Below are positions 1-6,915 of a DNA stretch of 64,000 nucleotides, piece by piece. The DNA is taken from positions 4,696,501-4,760,500 of the forward strand of contig NZ_CP012184.1 in the NCBI RefSeq assembly GCF_001420995.1, written 5' to 3'. The notes beneath the pieces were generated by a model. The model saw only the letters and a list, made by a program, of their open reading frames with translations, was not told where the DNA came from and did not search any database. This DNA comes from Pseudonocardia sp. EC080619-01 (GTDB taxonomy: Bacteria; Actinomycetota; Actinomycetes; Mycobacteriales; Pseudonocardiaceae). Position 1 is the first letter of the stretch, and every line of letters begins with the position of its first letter. Both the position numbers and the translations under genes were made by a program.

Positions 1-488
1 GCCGGGTCGGCCACGAGTCGCGCGGGCGCCCGGGAGCGAGGTTCGCGTCCCGGACCAGGTGCCACTTGCCGACGGCGAAGGTCGCGTACCCGCCCGCCCG
101 CAGGCTCTCGGCGAGGGTGGCGACGTCGTCGCCCAGCTCCAGCCGCATGCCGGGGAACCCGGGATCGGCGTTGGCGACCCAGCCGAACCCGGCGCGGTGC
201 GGGTTGAGCCCGGTGAGCAGCGCGGCCCGGGCAGGCGAGCAGAGCGGGGCGGTGTGGTGGTTCGACAGTGTCAGGCCCCGCGCGGCGAGCCGGTCCAGGT
301 GCGGGTGGGGATCTCCGAGCCGAACGGGCCGATGTCGCTGTAGCCCATGTCGTCGACGACGACCACGACGACGTTCGGCCCGCGCCGCCGCGGCGGCTCC
401 GGCGGCCACGAGCGGGTCGCGGTCGCGATGGTGCGGCCTCCGGCCCGTGAGTGGTTATCGCGGTCAGGACCGCGATAACCACTCACGG
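1..488 (-). pseudogene. Arylsulfatase (sulfatase family), 3' end outside window, frameshifted
   Basis: Type I sulfatases hydrolyse sulfate esters using a formylglycine made from Cys or Ser in C-x-P-x-R. Read on the minus strand, one frame gives NVVVVVVDDMGYSDIGPFGSEIPT, the metal-binding N-terminus. The protein then continues in another frame with PHLDRLAARG, the modification site LCSPARAALLTG and signature 2, GYATFAVGKWHL. The switch falls at about 303-306 and fits loss of one base. The C-terminal part lies beyond position 1. No normal start codon lies between the 444-489 palindrome and the domain. The start must therefore be the GTG at 488 inside the palindrome, or an ATG at 516 overlapping the alkylsulfatase gene. 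The family call is certain; whether the gene works is not. Confidence 0.8.
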
Positions 489-489
489 G
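444..489. repeat. Perfect palindromic repeat, copy 1 (22-bp arms, 2-nt centre)
   Basis: The left arm CCCGTGAGTGGTTATCGCGG(TC) is followed by AG and its exact reverse complement. It lies between the alkylsulfatase stop and the arylsulfatase coding region. A close relative occurs at 1935-1976, so this is a dispersed palindromic element rather than only a local terminator. As RNA it would form a very stable hairpin. Confidence 0.85.
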
Positions 490-493
490 GGGA

Positions 494-1420
494 TCAGCTG
501 GAGTAGTGCGACGCATCGCCGGTACGCACCACGCTCCGGGCACCGCTCGGCGAGACCGGGATGTCACCGGCCAGGGTGATCCGGCGCAGCGCGCGGTGGT
601 GGTCGTCGTAGTCGGCGACGGCGTAGTGCTGGGTCGCGCGGTTGTCGAAGATCCCGAAGTCGCCCGGCTCCCAGTTCCACCGCACCGTGTTCTCCAGCCG
701 GGTCACCCTGTCCTGCAGCAGGTGGAACAGGGCCTGCGACTCCTTGGAGTTGAGCCCGACGAACTCGCGGACGAAGTGCCCCAGGACCAGGGCCCGCTCC
801 CCGCTCTCCGGGTGCACCCGCACCACCGGGTGCTCAGTCTCGTAGGTGGTGGAACGGAACTCCGCCCGGTACGCGGCGATCCGGTCGTCGGCGGCCGCGG
901 TGTCGGCGTTCTCGGCGTGCGAGGAGTAGTCGTAGCTGTTGGTGTGCACCGCCCACAGCTCGTCGACGAGGTTCTTCAGCGGCACCGGCAGCGACTCGTA
1001 GGCGGCCGCGGTGTTCGCCCACACCGTGCTCCCGCCGTAGGGCGGCAGGTCGAGCGTGCGCAGCGAGCTGATCGCCGGGATCCGGTCGACGAAGGTGACG
1101 TCGGTGTGCCAGCTGTTGGCCTTGCTGCGGTCGGAGTCCACCGGGAGGATGTGCGTCTTCTCGCCGCGGACGGTGGGGTGCGCGATCGTCGGCTCGCCCA
1201 GCTGCGAGACGAACGCCAGGTGGGAGTCGTCGTCGAGGTGGTCCTGGCCGCGGAAGAACAGCACCTTGTGGCGCAGCAGCGCGGCGCGGATCGCGGCGAC
1301 GGTCTCGGGCGCCAGGTCGCCACCCAGGCGGATGCCTTCGACGCGGGCGCCGATCCGCCCGCCGACGCGGCTCACCCGTGGCAGGACGGCGGTGGTCGGC
1401 TGGTCGGCCTGCAGTGTCAT
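494..1420 (-). CDS. TauD/TfdA-family Fe(II)/2-oxoglutarate dioxygenase, probable type II alkylsulfatase
   Basis: This 308-residue cytoplasmic enzyme should oxidise the carbon bearing the sulfate or sulfonate group, releasing an aldehyde plus sulfate or sulfite. The iron triad is visible as WHTD (His105, Asp107) and the distal His in NRATQH (about 265). The 2-oxoglutarate Arg lies in HRALRRITL. The sequence closely resembles mycobacterial Rv3406 and Pseudomonas AtsK (GGSTVWANTAAAYESLP, EHPVVRVHPE), so a sulfate-ester substrate is more likely than taurine. The start was chosen because AGGAG sits 5 nt before the ATG. It lies upstream of the arylsulfatase on the same strand, and the pair forms a sulfate-ester module. 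The promoter is probably TACCGT at 1557-1562. Confidence 0.9.
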   Translation of the reverse strand: MTLQADQPTTAVLPRVSRVGGRIGARVEGIRLGGDLAPETVAAIRAALLRHKVLFFRGQDHLDDDSHLAFVSQLGEPTIAHPTVRGEKTHILPVDSDRSKANSWHTDVTFVDRIPAISSLRTLDLPPYGGSTVWANTAAAYESLPVPLKNLVDELWAVHTNSYDYSSHAENADTAAADDRIAAYRAEFRSTTYETEHPVVRVHPESGERALVLGHFVREFVGLNSKESQALFHLLQDRVTRLENTVRWNWEPGDFGIFDNRATQHYAVADYDDHHRALRRITLAGDIPVSPSGARSVVRTGDASHYSS

Positions 1421-1548
1421 GGGGACTCCTCGGTTCGTGGAGGGATCACCCGGGGACGCCGTGCGCGGCGTCGGCGGGAGTGGCACGGGCGGGCGGGCCG
1501 GCCGTCCTCCGGCGGAGCGGAGGGGCCGGGGCGCCGCGGCCTCGCCTA

Positions 1549-1562
1549 CGCCGTCGACGGTA
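1549..1562 (-). promoter_or_regulatory. Possible -10 and transcription start for the alkylsulfatase gene
   Basis: On the minus strand TACCGT (1557-1562) matches the TANCGT -10 boxes of the leader-peptide promoters in this window. Transcription would start near 1549, giving a leader of about 130 nt that contains a CCTCCG...CGGAGG hairpin. No HVDL-type leader ORF was found here. The call is weak because only the hexamer supports it. Confidence 0.35.
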
Positions 1563-1696
1563 GGAACGCCGGGCCCGGGGCGGCAACGGTTCGGCTCACC
1601 GGGATCGCAACCGGTACCGCGGAGGGTGTGCGACCGCGGTGTCAATGTGATCCCGGTACGTGATTCCAGGCGTCGACCACCGGTCGCGGCCGGTGC

Positions 1697-1702
1697 TAGC
1701 GT
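1697..1702 (+). promoter_or_regulatory. -10 box TAGCGT of a probable leaderless promoter
   Basis: TAGCGT ends 7 nt before the ATG at 1710, so transcription would begin at or next to the start codon. There is no Shine-Dalgarno sequence between them. The same TANCGT-N7-start layout recurs at 16889 (minus strand) and 42030. Confidence 0.6.
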
Positions 1703-1709
1703 CCCCCGC

Positions 1710-1847
1710 ATGAGTGACGACCGCGACCTCCCCGGGCTGCGGCCCGGCGTGCGTCGCGGCCTGGTCACCGCCGTGCTGCCGTACCTCGTGCTGCGCCGGC
1801 ACGTCGACCTGTGCCGCACGGCCACCGCGCTCTGTCGGTCCTGCTGA
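1710..1847 (+). CDS. Putative cysteine-responsive leader peptide, HVDL family
   Basis: This 45-codon ORF ends in LRRHVDLCRTATALCRSC, with three cysteines in the last 13 residues. It matches the short leader peptides that precede sulfur-assimilation genes in actinobacteria. In mycobacteria, leaderless cysteine-rich short ORFs act as cysteine-responsive attenuators. Ribosome pausing at the cysteine codons under cysteine shortage would change folding of the two hairpins downstream and switch on the ROK/ABC operon. Translation could also start at an internal GTG, giving only the conserved end. The regulatory role is inferred; the motif and position are seen. Confidence 0.75.
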   Translation: MSDDRDLPGLRPGVRRGLVTAVLPYLVLRRHVDLCRTATALCRSC

Positions 1848-1856
1848 CCAGCTGAC

Positions 1857-1913
1857 GGCTCCCCCTCCCGCGGAGCCCGTGCGGGGCTTCGACGCCACCG
1901 GAGCAGCTCCGGT
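1857..1913 (+). promoter_or_regulatory. Candidate attenuator hairpins after leader peptide
   Basis: Hairpin 1 is GGCTCC (1857-1862) with GGAGCC (1872-1877). Hairpin 2 is ACCGGAGC (1897-1904) with GCTCCGGT (1906-1913). They start 10 nt after the leader stop codon and precede the ROK gene, as expected for a translation-coupled attenuator. No U-run follows either stem. Confidence 0.45.
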
Positions 1914-1934
1914 CCCGTCGTAGGCGCTCGCGCT

Positions 1935-1976
1935 CGTGAGTGGTTGTGGCGGTCCTGACCGCGACAACCACTCACG
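1935..1976. repeat. Palindromic repeat, copy 2 (20-bp arms, one mismatch)
   Basis: CGTGAGTGGTTGTGGCGGTC, CT, then GACCGCGACAACCACTCACG. This has the same outer sequence and geometry as copy 1 at 444-489. Internal positions differ in both arms (AT in copy 1, mostly GT/AC here), which suggests the structure is maintained. It lies in the 5' untranslated region of the ROK/ABC operon. Confidence 0.85.
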
Positions 1977-2076
1977 GGGACCCACCACCCGCCGCCACGG
2001 CTCGCCCTCCACACCCCCCCGGGGCCGCAGAGGCCGACCCGTGCGCGGTGGCGGGCCGCGCCCACGAGGACCCCGC

Positions 2077-3442
2077 ATGCCGCACCCCGCCACGGGATCG
2101 AAGGACCATCCGTCACCGACCGGCCCGGCCGTCTCCCGGGCCATCGCCGAGCGGGCCCGCACCGGCCGTCGTGCCGTCGTCCGGGCTGCCGCGCCCGAGC
2201 CCGTCACCGGGGCGGGCGTCCCGGCCGCCGCCGCGGTGCTCGGGGCGGTGCACCGGGCCGGCGCACCGTTCCGCGACGAGCTCGTCACCGCCACCGGGCT
2301 CTCGCACGCGACGGTGAACCGCCAGGTCGTCGCCCTCGTCGGGGCCGGGCTGGTGCGGGAGCGTCCGGACCTGGTCCGCCCCGGAACGGTCGGCCGCCCC
2401 CGGGTGCCGGTGGAGGTCGACACCGACCGGTTCGGCGTCCTCGGGCTGCACGTGGGACTGCACCGCACGACGCTCGCCGTCGGCGACCTGCGCGGCACCG
2501 TGCTGTCCGCGACCGACGTCCCCACCCCGCGCGACGAGGAGCCCGCGCAGGCGCTCGCCGGGCTGGCCGCCCGGCTGCGCCGGTTCGCCGCGCACCGGCC
2601 CGGGCGGACGGTGCTCGGCGTCGGGCTCGTCGTCGGCGGGCAGCTGTCCGGGGAGCGTGACCGGCTCGGCCATCCGCGGCTGGGCTGGGACCCCGCCCCG
2701 CTCGCCGAGATCGTCGACCGGGTCGGGCTGCCGGGGGTCGTCGTCGTGCCCCAGATCGAGGCGATGGCGGGGGCCGAGGCGCTGCTGTCCCCGCACGTCG
2801 ACGAGGGCACCACCCTGCACGTCTACGCCCGTGAGGCGGTCGGCGCCGTCCTCACCGTCGACGGCCGGGTGCACGCCCCGTCCGGCGGCCCCGGGACCAT
2901 CAGCCACCTGCCCGTCGGGGGGGGACGAGCCGTGCCACTGCGGCCGCACCGGCTGCCTGGAGGCCTCCGCCGGGGACTCCGCGGTCGCCGGTGCCGCCCA
3001 CGCCGCGGGGGTGGTCGGCGCGCCCGTGATCGAGCAGGTGATCGCCGCGGCGGAGGGCGGCGACCGGCGTGCGCACGACCTGCTGGCCGCGCGTGCCCGG
3101 CTGCTGGGACGCGGCGTCGCCCTGGTCCGGGACGTGCTCAACCCGGACCGGGTGGTGCTGGCCGGGCAGGCGTTCACCGCCTACCGGCCCGGGCTCGCGC
3201 ACGTCTCGGAGAGCTTCTCGCGGGCCACCGCGCTCCCCCCGATCAGCCTGCAGGCGGGCACCTTCGGCCACGCGCTGCAGGCGGTCGCCGCCTGCACCGC
3301 GGGCCTGCGCCCGATCTACGCCGACCCGCTCGGCACCGTCCGCCGCGCCGCCGCCCGCCACGCCACGGGCACCGGACCCACCACCGTCCCGCCGCAGAGC
3401 CGCGGCCCGGAACCGACCACCTCCCGAGAGGCCGCACGATGA
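2077..3442 (+). pseudogene. ROK-family transcriptional regulator, frameshifted at a run of 8 G
   Basis: If corrected, this is a 454-residue NagC/XylR-type regulator. It has an N-terminal winged helix (FRDELVTATGLSHATVNRQV), a ROK sugar-kinase-like domain and the zinc motif C-H-C-G-R-T-G-C. The first frame runs to the G run at 2917-2924 and the rest continues one frame over, so one extra G is present. ATG 2077 was chosen because GAGGA precedes it by 6 nt. It is the first gene of an oligopeptide-type ABC operon, and its stop overlaps the next start (ATGA), so it is probably the operon regulator. The frameshift may be an assembly error, decay or slippage. Confidence 0.8.
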
Positions 3443-5052
3443 CCCCCGAGCTCCTGCACATTCCCGCCTTCGACCGGAGGAGCCTGCTGCGCGGGCTCGG
3501 CCTCGGCGCGCTGGCCGTCGCGGGCCTGACCGGCTGCTCCTCGGCGGTCGGCGAGCAGCGGGCCGCCGCGGGCGCCGCCGCCGCGAACCCGGTCCGCGGC
3601 GGGACGCTCGCGCTGGCCGCGCGCACCGACCTCGTCCCCGGGAACTTCTTCACCAACACCGTCGACGGCGTCACCGTCACGATCGGCCTGGTCTACGACA
3701 CGCTGATCCGCTACCCGAACGACCGCGTCGAGCCGCAGCCGCGGCTGGCGACGTCGTGGGAGCTCGCCCCGGACGGCCGCTCGCTCACCCTCCAGCTGCG
3801 CGACGACGTCTTCTTCCACGGCCGCGACGGCGCCCGGGGACGGCCCTTCACCTCGGCCGACGCCGAGTTCTCGCTCCGCACCTACGCCGATCCGAGGTGG
3901 ACACCGCAGCTGCGGAGCACCGCGGCGGCGATCACGTCGTACGACACCTCGGACCCGCACCGGATCGTCCTCGGGTTCGCCCACCCGCTGTCGAACGTGT
4001 TCGACCTGCTCGACACCGTCCCGATCGTCGACTCGGAGACACTCGACCAGCTCGGCCGCGGCGAGGCCTTCATCGGCACCGGACCGTTCCGGTTCGAGTC
4101 GTGGACCCCGAACACCTCGATCACCTACGTCCGCAACGAGCACTACCGCGATCCCGGGCGGCCCTACCTCGACCGCGTCGAGCTGACGATCGCGAGCGAC
4201 GCCCAGGCGTTGCTGGCCGGCATCCGGTCCGGCCGCTACGACGTCGTCAACGGGCTGCCGTTCCGCGACGTCGCGACCCTCGACGCCACCGACGGCTACC
4301 ACGCCGTCACGCTCACCGGCGCCGAGCTCCAGACCTACGTCGGCGCCAACGTCACCGCACCCGGCCTGTCCGACGTCCGGGTCCGGCAGGCGATCGCGTA
4401 CACCGTCGACCGGCAGCGCGTCGTCGACGAGGTGCTGCGCGGCTCCGGGTACGTGGCGAACCTGCCGTGGCCGCGCTACTCACCGGCGTTCGACGAGTCC
4501 CGCAACGCCACCTACGGCCGCGACCTCGACCGCGCCCGCGCGCTGCTGGCCCAGGCCCCGCCGGTCCCTGCGGTGCCGCTGACGTTCCAGGCCAAGCACC
4601 CCGTGCACGAGCCGGTCGCGCAGATCGTGCAGTCGAACCTCGCGGAGGTCGGTGTCACGGCCACGCTGCAGCCGGTCGAGGCCGCCCAGTTCACCAAGCA
4701 GCTGATCGGGGCGCAGTTCCCCGGGCTCTGGACGACCTACCACTCGTGGGCGCAGTACACGCCGTCGACGCTGACCGTCAGCGCCTACCCGTTCAACGCG
4801 CAGAAGAACGCGTCGAACTTCGTCTCGCCGGCGTACCGGCAGGCGGCCGAGACGGCGTGGAAGCTCCCCGGCACCGACACCGCGGGCCTGGACCGCGCCT
4901 ACGACGCCCTGAGCGCGCAGCTGCTGGAGAACCTCTTCCTGATCGAGCTGGGCGTGGTGCTCAACCAGTACGTCGCCGCCGACCGCGCGCAGGGCGTCGC
5001 CTGGAGCAAGCGTTCCGAGATCGACCTGACCGACGCGTTCAAGGCCGGGTGA
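3439..5052 (+). CDS. ABC transporter solute-binding lipoprotein, family 5 (oligopeptide/nickel type)
   Basis: This 537-residue extracellular binding protein belongs to the DppA/OppA/NikA fold. The N-terminus has RRSLLRGLGLGA followed by lipobox LTGC. That fits a lipoprotein exported by Tat or Sec and anchored outside the membrane. The body has family features such as GGTLALAARTD, TGPFRFESW and AIAYTVDRQRVV. The start overlaps the ROK stop. The next permease begins 4 nt after its stop. Because the operon lies behind a cysteine-type leader peptide between sulfatase and ssu genes, the ligand may be a sulfur-containing small molecule or peptide such as a glutathione derivative. The ligand is an inference only. 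Confidence 0.88.
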   Translation: MTPELLHIPAFDRRSLLRGLGLGALAVAGLTGCSSAVGEQRAAAGAAAANPVRGGTLALAARTDLVPGNFFTNTVDGVTVTIGLVYDTLIRYPNDRVEPQPRLATSWELAPDGRSLTLQLRDDVFFHGRDGARGRPFTSADAEFSLRTYADPRWTPQLRSTAAAITSYDTSDPHRIVLGFAHPLSNVFDLLDTVPIVDSETLDQLGRGEAFIGTGPFRFESWTPNTSITYVRNEHYRDPGRPYLDRVELTIASDAQALLAGIRSGRYDVVNGLPFRDVATLDATDGYHAVTLTGAELQTYVGANVTAPGLSDVRVRQAIAYTVDRQRVVDEVLRGSGYVANLPWPRYSPAFDESRNATYGRDLDRARALLAQAPPVPAVPLTFQAKHPVHEPVAQIVQSNLAEVGVTATLQPVEAAQFTKQLIGAQFPGLWTTYHSWAQYTPSTLTVSAYPFNAQKNASNFVSPAYRQAAETAWKLPGTDTAGLDRAYDALSAQLLENLFLIELGVVLNQYVAADRAQGVAWSKRSEIDLTDAFKAG

Positions 5053-5056
5053 CCGG

Positions 5057-6016
5057 ATGCTGCGCTACGTCGCGTCCCGCCTGCCTTCCGCGGCCGCGGT
5101 CCTGCTCGTCGCCTCGGTACTGATCTTCGGTCTGCTCAGGCTGGTGCCCGGCGACCCCGCGACCACCCTCGCCGGCCCGGACGCCTCGCCGGAGGCCGTC
5201 GAGGCGATCCGCACCTCGCTCGGCCTGGACCTGCCGGTGTGGGAGCAGTACGTGGCCTGGCTCGGGTCCCTGCTCACCGGCGACCCCGGCCGCTCGTACC
5301 TGATCGGCGGCGAGATCGGCGAGCTGGTGACCGCCGGGCTGACCAACACACTGGTACTGGCGGCCGCGGCCCTGGTGCTCGCCGTCGCCATCGCGCTGGT
5401 CGTCGGGATCGGTGCGGTGCTGTCCCGCTCGCGCTGGGTGGACACGGTCGTCACCGGCGTCACGACGGCCGCGCTGGCGCTGCCGCCGTTCGTCACCGGG
5501 GTGCTGCTCGTACTGGCGTTCGCGGTGACGCTGCCGGTGCTGCCGTCCGGCGGCGTCCCGCCCGACGGGTTCGCCGCACGCCCGGACATCACCGCCCAGT
5601 ACCTGGTCCTTCCCGCGCTCTGCCTGGCGCTGCCGGTCGCCGGTGCGATCAGCCGGTTCCTGGTCGAGGCCCTGCGGACCGAGCTCGGCAGGCCCTACGT
5701 GCTGACCGCGCGGGCGCTGGGCGTCCCGCGCCGGCGGATCGTGCTGGCCCACGCCCTGCCCGCGGCACTGCCCTCGATGCTCACCGCCCTCGGGATCCAG
5801 GTCGGCAACCTGCTCGGCGGCGCCGTCCTGGTCGAGGCGATCTTCACCTGGCCGGGGCTCGGGCAGCTGGTCGAGCAGGGGATCAGCCGCCGCGACTACC
5901 CGGTCGTGCAGGTCCTGCTGCTGTTGTCCGTCGCGGTGTTCGTCGCCGTCCAGCTCGTCACCGACATCCTGCACGCGGCCCTGGACCCGCGCGTCCGGAT
6001 CGGAGGGAACGCATGA
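5057..6016 (+). CDS. ABC transporter permease, DppB/OppB type
   Basis: This 319-residue inner-membrane permease begins with the typical first membrane segment followed by LRLVPGDPA. It has the cytoplasmic coupling motif of the family near LTARALGVPRRRIVLAHALPAAL, and about six membrane segments. It pairs with the DppC-type permease, whose ATG overlaps its stop (ATGA). Length and layout match DppB. It serves the binding protein just upstream. Confidence 0.9.
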   Translation: MLRYVASRLPSAAAVLLVASVLIFGLLRLVPGDPATTLAGPDASPEAVEAIRTSLGLDLPVWEQYVAWLGSLLTGDPGRSYLIGGEIGELVTAGLTNTLVLAAAALVLAVAIALVVGIGAVLSRSRWVDTVVTGVTTAALALPPFVTGVLLVLAFAVTLPVLPSGGVPPDGFAARPDITAQYLVLPALCLALPVAGAISRFLVEALRTELGRPYVLTARALGVPRRRIVLAHALPAALPSMLTALGIQVGNLLGGAVLVEAIFTWPGLGQLVEQGISRRDYPVVQVLLLLSVAVFVAVQLVTDILHAALDPRVRIGGNA

Positions 6017-6915
6017 CCGTCACCGACCCCACCGCGCCGCCGGTCGCGGCACCGCAGGCGCCGCCCGGCACCGCCACCGACCCGGCCGCCCCCCGCCGGC
6101 CGCACCTGCTCCGCGTGCTGGTGCACGGGCGCGGGCTGGTCGGCACCGTGCTCGTCGGCGTCGTCGTGCTGGCCGGGCTCGCCGCGCCGCTGCTGGCGCC
6201 CTACCCGCCGCTGGAGCAGATCCCGGGCGCGAACCTGGTCGGGCCGTCGTGGGCGCACTGGCTCGGCACCGACGAGGTGAACCGGGACGTGCTGAGCCGG
6301 ACCCTGTTCGGCATCCGGGCGAACCTGGAGATCATCGCGGTCGCGGTGCCGGTCGGCGCCGTCCTCGGTTCCCTGGTGGGACTCGTGTCGGGGCTGTCGT
6401 CGGCCGTCGACGTCGTCGCACAGCGCACCTTCGACGTGCTGCTCGCCTTCCCGGTGCTGATCCTGGCCATCGCGCTGGCCGCGGTGCTCGGCCCGGGCGC
6501 GACGGCCGTCGTCGTCGTGATCGCGGTCGCCGAGATCCCGATCTTCGGACGGCTGGTGCGCGGCGCCGCGCTGGCCGTGCGCGAGATGCCCTACGTGGAG
6601 GCCGCGACGGTCGTCGGGGCCGGCCGGTGGTGGGTGCTGCGCCGGCACGTCCTGCCCAACGCCGCCGAGCCCGCCGGCGTGCAGGTGGCGGTGTCGCTGT
6701 CCGTCGCGGTCTTCGTGGAGAGCGCGATGAGCTTCCTCGGCATCGGGGTCCGGCCACCGGACCCGTCGCTCGGTTCGATCATCGCCGGGTCGGTGCTCTA
6801 CCTCGACGTGAACCCGGGCATGGCGCTCGGGCCGCTGGTCGTGGTGACCCTGCTGGTGCTCGGCTTCCTGCTCGTCGCCCAGGCCCTCGCGGCGGGACGG
6901 CGGGTGGCCGGATGA
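6013..6915 (+). CDS. ABC transporter permease, DppC/OppC type
   Basis: This 300-residue second permease has a Pro/Ala-rich cytoplasmic N-terminus of about 30 residues. HWLGTDEVNRDVLSRTLFGIR, the hallmark of DppC proteins, follows. The EAA coupling loop is near YVEAATVVGAGRWWVLRRHV. The start overlaps the upstream gene, and the stop overlaps the ATPase start, so the transporter subunits are translationally coupled. Confidence 0.9.
   Translation: MTVTDPTAPPVAAPQAPPGTATDPAAPRRPHLLRVLVHGRGLVGTVLVGVVVLAGLAAPLLAPYPPLEQIPGANLVGPSWAHWLGTDEVNRDVLSRTLFGIRANLEIIAVAVPVGAVLGSLVGLVSGLSSAVDVVAQRTFDVLLAFPVLILAIALAAVLGPGATAVVVVIAVAEIPIFGRLVRGAALAVREMPYVEAATVVGAGRWWVLRRHVLPNAAEPAGVQVAVSLSVAVFVESAMSFLGIGVRPPDPSLGSIIAGSVLYLDVNPGMALGPLVVVTLLVLGFLLVAQALAAGRRVAG

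Noticed and set aside
1421..1600. HVDL-type leader ORF before the alkylsulfatase gene
   Set aside because: All three minus-strand frames lack the RR-x-VDL...C pattern; only a -10-like box is present.
1936..2076. N-terminal extension of the ROK gene through the palindrome
   Set aside because: The frame is open but reads through a repeat; ATG 2077 has a proper GAGGA and starts the coding pattern.
4480..4743. Many open frames antisense to real genes
   Set aside because: High G+C leaves antisense frames open; their proteins are Arg/Gly/Pro-rich with no family motifs.
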